From assembly GCA_035362835.1 (NCBI GenBank), contig DAOSDY010000002.1, positions 751,692 through 815,691 on the forward strand: a stretch of DNA of 64,000 nt. The letters are read 5' to 3'. The notes below the pieces were generated by a model, which saw only the letters and a program-made list of their open reading frames with translations, was not told the DNA's origin and did not search any database. Within the stretch, counting starts at the first letter, position 1. Each line of letters opens with the position of its first letter. The translations under genes were made by a program, and so were the position numbers. Positions 42,926 through 52,773 of this stretch are shown here, in pieces. The stretch is from Melioribacteraceae bacterium (GTDB taxonomy: Bacteria > Bacteroidota > Ignavibacteria > Ignavibacteriales > Melioribacteraceae).

Positions 42926-44085
42926 TTATATAAAGTCATTATTTTTGATAAACTGACAAACATCCATGCATTGGACCAACGCATGAATGAAGTAGTATTT
43001 TTATGATACTTGAATTTTCGGAAGTAAAAATACCCTTCTTTACTTTGTATATTTTCGATCATGAATTCCGCTACATTTTGTGCCGTTTTTTTATCCCCGA
43101 ATCTCAAAAGAGTCAATATAGATTGACCTGCAGAAGTACAGTCGATTGGATAAAGATTAGAGTTATAAAATTTTGGTATACTATCTTTTTCAAAAAAATT
43201 ATTTAAATAATAATTATAACCTATTTCAAGAGCTTTCTGATATTTAGGATCGTTAGGAATGCAATACTTAATAAAGTCATCTAAGCAGTCAAGGATGTAA
43301 CCAGTGTGATAGTTATCTACCCACTCACCAGATGCCCTTTTTGAATAATACCATGAGCCATTTTCATTTTGTGAATTTAAAACATAATCTGCAGCTTTTG
43401 TTGCTATGGTTTTAAGTTCTTCCTCTTTGGTGAAAATGTAAATAAATGAAAGAATCCGGATACCTTTCATACTTGCATTAAATACTTTCTGCTTGTCGAA
43501 AGGAGAATAAGAAAATATAAATGAGCCATCATCTTTATAAGTACGATTAATGTCTTCGAGGACAAAATCTTTGGAGCCAATTATTAATTCTTTTGATTTG
43601 TCAATATTGGTTAATCGATAACATTCAAATAAAGAATTAACAATAAATCCCGTAGCCACTATCGTAGGCTGATAAGCGGGAATGGATGCGTACCGTGATT
43701 CCCAGTCGAAATCATAACCCCAGCAATTACTACTGTAACCTTTGGGAATTAACGCTATAAGTTCTTCGATCAATTCATTAATTTTCTTTAAATAATTATT
43801 TTTTTCTTCCACGTATACTTCACTTAAATATGAGTAGGCTTGAATACACAAGCCAAGTGTAACAGGATTTTTTCCTTTTGGAACAACTAACAATTTTCTT
43901 AAATTAAATGGAGAGCGCTTTACTAACTGTTGTACACCAAACCGAATTAACTTATTGTTTCGAAAAAAAGGTAGTTTGAAAAGCGGTGATTTTAAAGCAT
44001 CGTATGGGTCATATCCCGAATAATTATTCTCTTCAATGTAATTTTGAAGTTTTCTTAGGGAATCTGCTAATTTTTCTATATGCAT
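42922..44085 (-). CDS. Alpha-helical (alpha/alpha-barrel) protein of unknown enzymatic role
   Basis: About 387 residues from the ATG at 44085; a TTG at 44124 in frame gives a longer form. The sequence has repeated helical hairpins with aromatic/Gly motifs ('GYSSNCWGYDFDWESRY', 'ENGSWYYSKRASGEWVDNYHTGYILDCLDDF', 'SKEGYFYFRKFKYHKNTTSFMRWSNAWMF'), as in six-hairpin glycosidases and terpenoid-cyclase-like alpha/alpha toroids. Similar proteins are found in polysaccharide clusters beside DUF354 and the dehydrogenase fusion, and might be an epimerase or lyase on the glycan. No catalytic residue can be pinned down. Confidence 0.7.
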   Translation of the reverse strand: MHIEKLADSLRKLQNYIEENNYSGYDPYDALKSPLFKLPFFRNNKLIRFGVQQLVKRSPFNLRKLLVVPKGKNPVTLGLCIQAYSYLSEVYVEEKNNYLKKINELIEELIALIPKGYSSNCWGYDFDWESRYASIPAYQPTIVATGFIVNSLFECYRLTNIDKSKELIIGSKDFVLEDINRTYKDDGSFIFSYSPFDKQKVFNASMKGIRILSFIYIFTKEEELKTIATKAADYVLNSQNENGSWYYSKRASGEWVDNYHTGYILDCLDDFIKYCIPNDPKYQKALEIGYNYYLNNFFEKDSIPKFYNSNLYPIDCTSAGQSILTLLRFGDKKTAQNVAEFMIENIQSKEGYFYFRKFKYHKNTTSFMRWSNAWMFVSLSKIMTLYK

Positions 44086-44154
44086 AATTGATTTATGGGA
44101 AGGTAATAAATGATGCAGAACCAACAGTTAATATAGTTTACTTTTCCGAGAGGA

Positions 44155-46287
44155 TTAATTTCTAATAATTATTGTTTTTCGATTTTTAATGGACTCGATT
44201 ATTTTAAAGGTAACTAAAGTAGAATGATACAATTCTTCAAAAGGAATTAGAGGATTATCATTAAAAAGTGAGCTAATAAACTCTTTCAATTCCTGTGCGT
44301 GACCTTTATCCTGTTTTCTACTTTTTATCTTCTCTTTCTTATTACCGTAAATCTCCAGCTCTCTAAAGTCATCAATTTTCCAGACCGATCCGCCGTTAAA
44401 GACTTCAAGATACTCTTTGGATAAAGCTTTATTTCCGTTTGAAAAATAATTTATTCCGGCAATGCTGCCATTTTCAAATTTTAAATTAATCGTCACAGAA
44501 TCCATTAATCCGTAGGCATCATCAAGGCTCTCAGCAGATACAGAAGATACTTTCGAAGCAGTTAAAAAGATTGCTAGGTCTATGAAGTGACAGATTTCCC
44601 CTATTATTCTTCCGCCACCAACATCAGGATCCTGTATCCAATGTTCCTTTGAAATTATACCAGCATTGATCCTATAATTTATCGCAGTTGGTAAATTAGG
44701 ATTTATAAATTTTTTAATCTTACTTATCATTGGGGAAAATCTTCTATTGTATCCTACCATTAAATGAGAATTATTTTTTTGATATTCTTTATTAATCTCT
44801 TCAAGTTCAGCTTCTGACATACAGAGAGGTTTTTCCGTAAAGATATTCTTCCCATTTTTCAAAGCATCAAGCACATATTTATAATGTAGATTATGTCTTG
44901 TTGCAATAAATACTGTATCGATATGATCATTATTTAATATTTCTTCGCTATCGGAAGCTGCAAAATCAAAATTATATTTATTTGCAATGTTCCTTGAAGA
45001 ATTACCACTTGATGTTGATACACCAACAAAGTTGACATAGCCAATTAGATTAGGCAGTAGATAATTCTGTGAAAAAGTACCCGCCCCAATAAATCCAACA
45101 TTTGGTTTACCTTTGATACGTATTATTTCTTTATTAAATGTTATCGATTCTTTTTTCAGTTCTTTTTCGACATCATATTTTAATAGTATACCGGTGAAAG
45201 GCTCCTTCTTTGATAAGATCAGATCGTAAGCTTCAGGCGATTTTCTAAAATCGTAGACATGTGTGATTAGTTGCTCTAAATTGAGTTTTCCTCTTTGGAG
45301 AAGATCAACAAAAGCTTCCATATTTCTATTTTCGGTCCATCTCACGTAGCCTATAGGATAATCAATTCCTTTCTCTTCATAGTTGACATCATATCTTCCG
45401 GGGCCATAGGAAGAGGACATCCTTAATTCAAGTTCCTTCTTATAGTAATTTGCCCTACTGAAACCAGTTGGAACAGCACCTACAATAACAACTTTACCCT
45501 TCTTTCGGCATATCTCCCCCGCAAGTTCAATAGGATCTAAGGATGATGTTCCGGCAGTAATAATAACTGCATCAACTCCATTGCCTTTAGTGAATTCAGT
45601 TACTGCTTTTTCCAAACCGTAGTCATCTCTAGTAATAGCAAAATCAATAATTGATTTCTTTGCCATTTCAACCTGAGTTTGTTCAATGTCAATTCCAAAG
45701 GTTTTAACACCAGCAGCATTCAAATACTGAACTGTAAGTTGACCGATAAGACCTAAGCCAATGACAACACAATTTTCACCGATCCTTAGATCAGCTTGTC
45801 TTACTCCTTGAAGAGCTATAGATGCAACGGTGGTAAAAGACGCGTACTTCAGGTCAACATCCTTGGGAACTTTAACGCATAAATTCTTTGGGACTGAAAC
45901 AACTTCAGCATGAACCGCATTCGCACCGCCGCAGGCTACATAATCCCCTACTTTAAATTTTGTAATTCCTTCACCCATCGCAATAACTTCACCTGCACAA
46001 CTATAACCTAGTGCCGAAGGTGAATCCAATTTATTCATTACGGTTTTATAAGTTTGCAATAGACCTTGTGATTTCGCCATCTCAATAACTTGTTTAACTT
46101 CTTTTTGACGTGACTTTGCCTTTGCAATATACCCTTTACGAGCATCAGTAACGGTTTTGCCTTCTGTACCGGCACTTATAACTGAGTAATGATTCCTTAC
46201 CAAAACATACCCAGTTTGTATTGCAGGGATTGGAACTTCAAGAAGTTCCATCTTTCCATTTTTGAAATTCTGTGTAAGCTGCAGCAT
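44155..46287 (-). CDS. Two-domain oxidoreductase: zinc-type MDR fused to Gfo/Idh/MocA
   Basis: 710 residues from the ATG at 46287. The N-terminal half (to about 365) is an alcohol-dehydrogenase-like MDR protein (SALGYSCAGEVIAMGEGITKFKVGDYVACGG, Rossmann VIGLGLIGQLTVQYL). The C-terminal half (about 390-705) is a Gfo/Idh/MocA enzyme (NVGFIGAGTFSQNYLLPNL, FTEKPLCMSEAELEEIN, GGGRIIGEICHFIDLAIFL). The classic structural-zinc Cys cluster of ADH is not obvious. Such fusions are common in glycan clusters of diverse bacteria and are thought to oxidise/reduce a sugar nucleotide or lipid-linked sugar; the substrate is unknown. Confidence 0.87.
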   Translation of the reverse strand: MLQLTQNFKNGKMELLEVPIPAIQTGYVLVRNHYSVISAGTEGKTVTDARKGYIAKAKSRQKEVKQVIEMAKSQGLLQTYKTVMNKLDSPSALGYSCAGEVIAMGEGITKFKVGDYVACGGANAVHAEVVSVPKNLCVKVPKDVDLKYASFTTVASIALQGVRQADLRIGENCVVIGLGLIGQLTVQYLNAAGVKTFGIDIEQTQVEMAKKSIIDFAITRDDYGLEKAVTEFTKGNGVDAVIITAGTSSLDPIELAGEICRKKGKVVIVGAVPTGFSRANYYKKELELRMSSSYGPGRYDVNYEEKGIDYPIGYVRWTENRNMEAFVDLLQRGKLNLEQLITHVYDFRKSPEAYDLILSKKEPFTGILLKYDVEKELKKESITFNKEIIRIKGKPNVGFIGAGTFSQNYLLPNLIGYVNFVGVSTSSGNSSRNIANKYNFDFAASDSEEILNNDHIDTVFIATRHNLHYKYVLDALKNGKNIFTEKPLCMSEAELEEINKEYQKNNSHLMVGYNRRFSPMISKIKKFINPNLPTAINYRINAGIISKEHWIQDPDVGGGRIIGEICHFIDLAIFLTASKVSSVSAESLDDAYGLMDSVTINLKFENGSIAGINYFSNGNKALSKEYLEVFNGGSVWKIDDFRELEIYGNKKEKIKSRKQDKGHAQELKEFISSLFNDNPLIPFEELYHSTLVTFKIIESIKNRKTIIIRN

Positions 46288-46317
46288 AATCAATTCGCTG
46301 TAATTATAATGGTGAAA

Positions 46318-48189
46318 TTATTTAATAAATTTTTGAAATATTTGATACCAACACCTAAATGAGATCAGAGCATAAATCAAAGCAGAATTATCCTCACTAC
46401 CGTTAAGATGTGAATTAATAATCTTTTGTATATTTTTAACAGAAAATCCTTTATATCCCGAATAAAAATCAAAATCGCAAAATTTTTCTATATTTATTGA
46501 ATTAGAAAGTATACTGCGGAGAGGCATTCCGAATCCTGCTTTTCTACGTTTCAATATATAATTAGGCAGATAAGGCTTCATTGTATCTTTCAGAATTTTT
46601 TTTGTTTCACCAAATAAATTAATTTTATAAGATTCTGGAAGACTTAAGGCAAATTCTACAATTCGATAATCTAGAAATGGGACTCTGCCTTCAACTGAAT
46701 TGGCCATGCACATTCGGTCTATGTAAGCAAGATTCTTAACAAGAAAATTGTCTATTTCAAATCTGTTAACGGAATCAAATGGGCGACAATTATCAACGAA
46801 ATAATTACTAAGGAATTCTTCAGAGGTATAATTTGCAACTTGGTAAATCGATTTTGAGTTCTCATAATCACCTACAATATTAAAAATGCCATATCTGATA
46901 TTTCCATAATTATAGTATTTCCCAAGCTTATAGAGGTATCTTTTGTAAGGTTTTAACCATCCCTTTCCAGCATTTAATCCTGATAAATAATTCATAAATA
47001 ATTTAACTAGTCCTGAAGGAAGCAAATCCAGATATTTGGAATACATGGTAAGCTGATGACCAGCATAACCGTAAAACAATTCATCAGCTCCCATTCCAGA
47101 CAGCAACACTTTAGAATCTGATGAAGCTTTTTGAGAAATTAGGAAGGATGGTATTTGAGATCCATCAGCGATCAGATCATCGGAATACTGAATAGTTTTA
47201 CCAATCAAGGACATTTCATTATTTCCAATATCAACGGATTGAATGGAAAGATTCCAGTCGTCAGCAAGTTTATTTGCGTAATAAAAATCGGATGAAGATC
47301 CCTCCGTTTTAAGATCAGTTATGTTTTTCTTAGCAGTATAATGTGTAATATCCTTTCTATCACGCGTAAAATATGCGATTATCGAGGAGTCCAAGCCACC
47401 TGAAAAAAAGGTTCCTAAAGGCACATCAGACATTAATTGCATATTTATTGCAGATTCTAATAATCTATATAACTCAGTACATGCTTCATTGTAAGACAAG
47501 GTAGCTATATCTTGATTCTTTTGTAATTTCCAGTAGCTAATTAATTTCCAGGACAGATCATTAAGGTCTATTTCAATATATGAGCCGGGATTAAGTCTTT
47601 TTATACCGTTAATTAAAGTATCTTGACCTGGTGTGTATTTAAAAACAAAATAATTCAATAAGGCTTCTTCTGAGATACTATTTTCAGACAGGAATTCCAT
47701 GATGGTTTTCATTTCCGATGCAAAAACAAATACTTGATTCCCCGAGTAATAATAAAGTGGTTTTACTCCCAATCTGTCACGTACAAGAAACATTTTTTTT
47801 TGTTTCTCATCAAGAATAGAAAACGCAAAATCACCATTTAAATACTCACAAGCCTTTATGCCTATTATTTCATAAAGCTTTAGAATTACTTCTGTATCCG
47901 TCTTTGATTTGAATTTTTTATTTTTTAGGAATTCTAAATGCAGATTATTGTGATTGTATATTTCACCGTTGTAAATTATGCTCACTTTGCCATCATCACT
48001 TTGCATAGGCTGAGAACCTGCTTCAGATAAATCTATTATACTTAACCTATTATGTGCAAGCAGTATGTTATAATTATTAATAACAGACTTGTAAGTACCA
48101 TTGCTGTCAGGTCCCCTATGATGTAGAGACGATAGAATGTTATTTTCATTAACTTTATTCTTTGTAATACAACCAGATATACCGCACAT
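46318..48189 (-). CDS. asnB: Asparagine synthase (glutamine-hydrolysing) family
   Basis: 623 residues. N-terminal Ntn glutaminase: MCGISGC with Cys2 as nucleophile, 'LHHRGPDSNG', 'SIIYNGEIYNHNNL'. C-terminal ATP-pyrophosphatase domain: 'GTFFSGGLDSSIIAYF' PP-loop and 'LLSGMGADELFYGYAGH'. In polysaccharide clusters AsnB relatives commonly amidate a uronic acid of the glycan (as proposed for WbpS-type proteins) rather than free aspartate; here that is an inference from context. One base separates it from the preceding glycosyltransferase gene. Confidence 0.93.
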   Translation of the reverse strand: MCGISGCITKNKVNENNILSSLHHRGPDSNGTYKSVINNYNILLAHNRLSIIDLSEAGSQPMQSDDGKVSIIYNGEIYNHNNLHLEFLKNKKFKSKTDTEVILKLYEIIGIKACEYLNGDFAFSILDEKQKKMFLVRDRLGVKPLYYYSGNQVFVFASEMKTIMEFLSENSISEEALLNYFVFKYTPGQDTLINGIKRLNPGSYIEIDLNDLSWKLISYWKLQKNQDIATLSYNEACTELYRLLESAINMQLMSDVPLGTFFSGGLDSSIIAYFTRDRKDITHYTAKKNITDLKTEGSSSDFYYANKLADDWNLSIQSVDIGNNEMSLIGKTIQYSDDLIADGSQIPSFLISQKASSDSKVLLSGMGADELFYGYAGHQLTMYSKYLDLLPSGLVKLFMNYLSGLNAGKGWLKPYKRYLYKLGKYYNYGNIRYGIFNIVGDYENSKSIYQVANYTSEEFLSNYFVDNCRPFDSVNRFEIDNFLVKNLAYIDRMCMANSVEGRVPFLDYRIVEFALSLPESYKINLFGETKKILKDTMKPYLPNYILKRRKAGFGMPLRSILSNSINIEKFCDFDFYSGYKGFSVKNIQKIINSHLNGSEDNSALIYALISFRCWYQIFQKFIK

Positions 48190-48190
48190 A

Positions 48191-49306
48191 TCAATTCTTA
48201 TTTACAGATAATACTTGGTTAAATACTTCAGAAATATTTTTTTCAAATATTTCATACGTAAACTCAGATTCATATTTTTTTCTACCGTTTATGCCAAGAC
48301 TTTTTCTTAATTCAGAGTCTTCTATAAGAATTTTAATCTTATTCGCAAGATCCTCAGGTTTTTCCTTATTAAAAAGAAATCCAGTTTCATTTTCAGAAAC
48401 TATTAAAGGAATGCTCCCTTCCTCAGAGGCTATTACAGGTAGTGAAAATTGCATAGCCTCAAGAATAACAAGGCCAAATGCTTCATACTGAGTTGGAAAA
48501 ACAAAAATATCTGCTTCAGAATATAGTTTATATTTGTTATCTCCACCTGCATCTGTAATTAATTTTATTAAATTATTTAGTTTTTTTTCGCTAATTATTT
48601 TTTCTATGTCTTTAATTTTATAGTCAGACTCTCTTCCAGCAATGCAAGCAGTAAAATTTATTTTTTCATTATTAAGAATTTCAATCGCATCCAGGAATAT
48701 TTTTAAGCCTTTTACTCGACTGAAATTAGAATAATATAATATCACAGGTTTATTATTTACAACATTTTTCTCAATAATAAAACGGCAATCTATTCTAGTT
48801 ACCCCGTTCGGGACAATATAAGGATTACAATCAACAACATTTACGATATCATTCTTCACTAAATTTGAAAGGCATATTGTTTCTTCATTCTTAAATGCTG
48901 CTCTTAGAATAATTCTATTAAACATATTTTTATTAGCAAATAATTCAAGACCTTTTCCATGAAGATGATAAATGATTTTTTTCCTAAAGAGTTTGATAAT
49001 AAAAGCAAAGCAAATATCTCTGTAAAGCGCAAATCCTGTTGTTGAAATTTGGAAGTAAATAAGTGCTGGATTAAAAAAGACGAGAACATAAATCAACTTG
49101 ATAAGTGTTCTAAAGAATACAATTAATTTACGGCTACTAATTTTACCAAGTTCAGATACTTGATCGCTGTAGGATACCTCAAATATTTTTATAATAAATT
49201 TATCATGAAGTAGCTTACTATTTTTTACATACTGGTTCATTTGTGTAACCCCAGTATTCGGAGGAGGAATTTTGATGAATAGCAAAATCCTTTTACTTTC
49301 TAACAT
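48191..49306 (-). CDS. Glycosyltransferase, GT4 family
   Basis: 371-residue GT-B fold enzyme. N-terminal domain contains 'PPPNTGVTQMNQYVKN' (acceptor side). The C-terminal donor side has 'ILYYSNFSRVKGLKIFLDAIEIL', 'LITDAGGDNKYKLYSEADIFVFPTQYEAFGLVILEAMQFSLPVIASEEGSIPLIV', with the E-x7-E motif. It transfers a sugar from a nucleotide donor onto the growing lipid-linked unit at the cytosolic face of the inner membrane. The donor is not predictable. Co-linear with asnB. Confidence 0.9.
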   Translation of the reverse strand: MLESKRILLFIKIPPPNTGVTQMNQYVKNSKLLHDKFIIKIFEVSYSDQVSELGKISSRKLIVFFRTLIKLIYVLVFFNPALIYFQISTTGFALYRDICFAFIIKLFRKKIIYHLHGKGLELFANKNMFNRIILRAAFKNEETICLSNLVKNDIVNVVDCNPYIVPNGVTRIDCRFIIEKNVVNNKPVILYYSNFSRVKGLKIFLDAIEILNNEKINFTACIAGRESDYKIKDIEKIISEKKLNNLIKLITDAGGDNKYKLYSEADIFVFPTQYEAFGLVILEAMQFSLPVIASEEGSIPLIVSENETGFLFNKEKPEDLANKIKILIEDSELRKSLGINGRKKYESEFTYEIFEKNISEVFNQVLSVNKN

Positions 49307-49362
49307 TAATAATAAGCTTGTTATTTAATATATGTTATTAATTATCAGTTGCAGGTATTATA

Positions 49363-50190
49363 TCAAAATGAAGCGGCCTCTTTCGCCTCGATGGTTTCTC
49401 TTTTAATTGCCATAGGGTCAAGATAAATCTGATACCTCAACGGAAATTCTTGAAAGTATGCACCCTTTTTTAACTTTTCAATTTTTTTAAGAAGATCATA
49501 CAAATTAGAAGTAAAGTATGATTTTCCATAACTACTCAGAGGGATTAGTTTGTATTCTTCCATAAACATGGCATTAGAGCTCAAATTGTTTCCAGTTTTT
49601 GTGAAAACACTTATGTATTCGTTAATGTGAATGAAGTTTTTCCCAGCACTCAATAACTTTAGATAGAGATCAATATCTCCCAGTGATTTCAATTGAGAAT
49701 TAAATTTATATTTTTCAAATAAATTCCGCCGAAAGAAAGTAGCACAGGAATAAATATATGACGAACCATATTTTAGGTAATTGAATCGGGCATTAAGGGA
49801 TTTTTTGAAAGAAATGAGTTTACCATTATCATCGATTACAAGCATGTTTCCATGATAAACATCAGCATTTGGATATTTTAGTGAATAATCATCAATGATC
49901 CTTAATGAATTAGGTAAATATTGTTCGTCACAATTAAGATAGGCAATTAAATCACCACTGCTACATTCTATACCCTTGTTAATTGCATCATACATACCTG
50001 AATCACTTTCAATTATATATTTCCCACTTTTGAAATTGTTTTTCAGCCAATCAACTGTTCCGTCCTTAGACCCGCCATCCACAATTATATGTTCTTTATG
50101 TACGCCTTGCTGATCATTGACGGATGCCGAACATCTTTTAAGATAGTTCAGCATATTGAAACTAGGTGTAATAATTGAAAACCTTATCAT
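49363..50190 (-). CDS. Glycosyltransferase, GT2 family
   Basis: 275 residues, GT-A fold: 'FSIITPSFNMLNYLKRCSASVNDQQGVHKEHIIVDGGSKDGT' at the start, 'YLNCDEQYLPNSL' in the DxD position and 'SCATFFRRNLFEKYKF' downstream. Typical of WcaA-like inverting transferases. The start codon overlaps the methyltransferase stop by four bases, so both are translated in a coupled manner. Possibly adds one sugar of the repeat unit. Confidence 0.9.
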   Translation of the reverse strand: MIRFSIITPSFNMLNYLKRCSASVNDQQGVHKEHIIVDGGSKDGTVDWLKNNFKSGKYIIESDSGMYDAINKGIECSSGDLIAYLNCDEQYLPNSLRIIDDYSLKYPNADVYHGNMLVIDDNGKLISFKKSLNARFNYLKYGSSYIYSCATFFRRNLFEKYKFNSQLKSLGDIDLYLKLLSAGKNFIHINEYISVFTKTGNNLSSNAMFMEEYKLIPLSSYGKSYFTSNLYDLLKKIEKLKKGAYFQEFPLRYQIYLDPMAIKRETIEAKEAASF

Positions 50191-51065
50191 TTTTTTACTG
50201 CGATTGCGAATAATGTATCTTTAAAATTTGAGTTTAATTTAAGCAATAATCTGTATGGTAGTTTCAGCCAATTGCTAATATACTTCGGATTCCATCTTAA
50301 TGAATATTGAGATAACTGATGTACATATGATTTCGAAATATCCCTTTTTGACTTATTTTTTTTTTCTTTTATGGACAACCCAGTAAAAGTATCTTCTACA
50401 CTTAGCTCAACCATTTTAAATTTACATTGGGTTATCACATACTCCAAATCTTCTCTAGTATATTCTCTATGATGACCACTATGATATTTTTGATGAAATA
50501 TATACTTTATATCCGGCATAAAACTTGATCCACATAAAAAAGTAAGGCGTTTTTTCAAATCAAGTATATTTGGTGTATCAATGATAAGAATTCCACCAGG
50601 TTTTAAGATCCTGTAGAACCAATCCAAAATTCTTCTAGGTGAATTTTGAATATGTTCGATAGTTGCGAGCCACATGATTACTTCATAACTATTCTCATCA
50701 AAAGGTAACTCATCAGTTTCGAGATTGTTGATAGGTGTATAGTTGAAACGCTTCGAATGCAATTCGCAAATTTTATGACCCGCTATTTCTGGAGAATCCG
50801 TAACAGAGATGTTGTAACCCATCTTTTGCAATACTCTTGAAGGTATAGCAAATCCAGCAGACACATCTAAAATCTTAATGTTTTCTTCTGGATAGTATTT
50901 TAATACGCTATATACAGTTTTAAAATGACGATAGTAATCTCGGAAAATAATCCCCTGGGGAATATCATATTCAGAAGCTAAAACTGAGCATTCGTTTTTA
51001 ATAAGTTCGGAAATACTCTTATTTATATTTGTACTGTTTTTTAATTTAAGATCTTTCACTATCAT
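50187..51065 (-). CDS. Class I SAM-dependent methyltransferase
   Basis: 292 residues with SAM-binding motif I 'IKILDVSAGFAIPSRVLQKMG', motif II acidic 'ISVTDSPEIAGHK', and 'SYEVIMWLATIEHIQNSPRRILDWFYRILKPGGILIIDTPN' at motif III/post. This is the Methyltransf_11/25 type that methylates small molecules or sugars. The substrate is likely the polysaccharide or a precursor (context). Gene is 9 bases from the carbamoyltransferase start region. Confidence 0.88.
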   Translation of the reverse strand: MIVKDLKLKNSTNINKSISELIKNECSVLASEYDIPQGIIFRDYYRHFKTVYSVLKYYPEENIKILDVSAGFAIPSRVLQKMGYNISVTDSPEIAGHKICELHSKRFNYTPINNLETDELPFDENSYEVIMWLATIEHIQNSPRRILDWFYRILKPGGILIIDTPNILDLKKRLTFLCGSSFMPDIKYIFHQKYHSGHHREYTREDLEYVITQCKFKMVELSVEDTFTGLSIKEKKNKSKRDISKSYVHQLSQYSLRWNPKYISNWLKLPYRLLLKLNSNFKDTLFAIAVKK

Positions 51066-51074
51066 TTTTAATAA

Positions 51075-52760
51075 CTATTTTTCAAGAACAAAATCGTTCA
51101 TTATTAAAACGTCAAGTCCATTATCATAAAAGCAGCGAATTGCCTCGCGAGGATGATTTATTATAGGCTCTCCCATTATATTCATTGATGTATTTAGTAT
51201 AAGGTATTCGCCAGTCATATTTCCAAAATCATTTATAAGCCGCCAGTATTTAGGATTGTGGTTTTTCTTTATTGTCTGTGGCCGTAATGTATGGTCTGCA
51301 TGTACTACCGCTGGTACATTTTTACGTTTATCCTCTTTACATGTGAAAGATGTGATCATAAAGTATTCATCCCTTTCCCTTTCTAAATAATCTTCCTTTT
51401 TCTCCCAGGAAATCGAGGGACAGAATGGTCGGAATGCTTCTCTGAACTTAACTCTTGCATTAATTATATTTTTATTTTCCGCTTTATTGGCACTCATTAG
51501 AATTGAACGATTACCTAAAGCTCTGGGCCCGCTTTCCATTCTGCCCTGGAACCAGCAAATAATTTTATCTTCTGCTAGTTTTTTTGCAGCATATTCCGTA
51601 GCGTTATCCAATTTCCTGTATTTAAGGTTTCTTAATTTAAGGACATCCTCAATTTCATTTTCAGAGTATTCCGGTCCAAGATACAGATCAGTTAGTGAAT
51701 ATATTTCAGCTTCTGGATTTTGAGAATAATACGCATATAACGCAGCACCGGAAGCAAGACCAGAATCTCCGGCATTTGGGAATATAATTTGTTTTTCAAT
51801 TTTTCCAGTTTCCCACAATCTCTGATTTAATTTAACATTGAGAAATACTCCTCCTGCGCAGGTAAGATTTTTTGTCTTTTCCTTTTCCATCCATGGAAAA
51901 ATAATTTCAAATGCCTGTTCTTCAAGCACCCGTTGAGCTTCTGCAGCAATATTTTCTGCACCATGTTTGTCAACAAGTTTTTTTATCTCGAATGCATCGT
52001 CAAAATGCCATTCGGTTTGTCCTCCTTCATTCCAAATAAATGCCCTTCCATAATCATAGGGCTCTATTAAATCGCCCGTTCCGAATTTTGGATAGAATTT
52101 GTCCAATAAACCTTTTACTTTCTGGTAATCACCATAAGGGGCTAGGCCCATTGTTTTTCCTTCACCATCTCCATGCCACCAACCTAATGCCTCAGTTACG
52201 TTGCTGTAAAACCACCCAAGAGAACCTTTTGTATCAAATTTTTTTAGCGGTACAATTTTACCATCTTCACCTTTCCAAATGCATGTTGATACCTTATCTC
52301 CGGCACCATCCATAGTTACAATAAGTTGTTTTTTCCTATCTCCGCTTGTGTAATATGCTGAAGCAGCGTGCGCTAAATGATGTTCTACATTAACTATTTT
52401 TGTTCTGTCATTTTTTTTGAATGATTTCACATAAATTGGTGGTTTCTTCAATGTTTTCCTTGGAACAACAGGAGCAATCTCAAGCAGATTTCGGATCCTG
52501 GAATCAGGAGTTACAGGCAATCCCAGTTCGAATAAAAAATTGAAATCTGGAATTGTATGGATCCCTGGTACTGCGATTATATCTACTTCATTAATGGTAA
52601 TGTTTTGTGACTTTAAACAATAATCTATTGACTTTAGCGGAAGACCGTTATAATGTTTAATACGTTTAAATCTTTCTTCTGCAACGTCTGCAACTAGTTT
52701 TCCGTCAATAACTAGTGCCGCGCTGCTGTCATGGCCAACATGAACACCAAGTACAACCAT
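51075..52760 (-). CDS. Carbamoyltransferase, NodU/CmcH family
   Basis: 561 residues. N-terminal Kae1-like domain: 'VLGVHVGHDSSAALVIDGKLVADVAEERFKRIKH', 'VEHHLAHAASAYYTSG' metal-binding His residues and 'VTMDGAGDKVST'. C-terminal part: 'CAGGVFLNVKLNQRLWE' and 'CWFQGRMESGPRALGNRSIL', both canonical. These enzymes use carbamoyl phosphate and ATP to carbamoylate a hydroxyl, here most likely on a sugar of the repeat unit or of a nucleotide-sugar (inferred). Confidence 0.94.
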   Translation of the reverse strand: MVVLGVHVGHDSSAALVIDGKLVADVAEERFKRIKHYNGLPLKSIDYCLKSQNITINEVDIIAVPGIHTIPDFNFLFELGLPVTPDSRIRNLLEIAPVVPRKTLKKPPIYVKSFKKNDRTKIVNVEHHLAHAASAYYTSGDRKKQLIVTMDGAGDKVSTCIWKGEDGKIVPLKKFDTKGSLGWFYSNVTEALGWWHGDGEGKTMGLAPYGDYQKVKGLLDKFYPKFGTGDLIEPYDYGRAFIWNEGGQTEWHFDDAFEIKKLVDKHGAENIAAEAQRVLEEQAFEIIFPWMEKEKTKNLTCAGGVFLNVKLNQRLWETGKIEKQIIFPNAGDSGLASGAALYAYYSQNPEAEIYSLTDLYLGPEYSENEIEDVLKLRNLKYRKLDNATEYAAKKLAEDKIICWFQGRMESGPRALGNRSILMSANKAENKNIINARVKFREAFRPFCPSISWEKKEDYLERERDEYFMITSFTCKEDKRKNVPAVVHADHTLRPQTIKKNHNPKYWRLINDFGNMTGEYLILNTSMNIMGEPIINHPREAIRCFYDNGLDVLIMNDFVLEK

Positions 52761-52773
52761 TTTTTCCCCTTCT

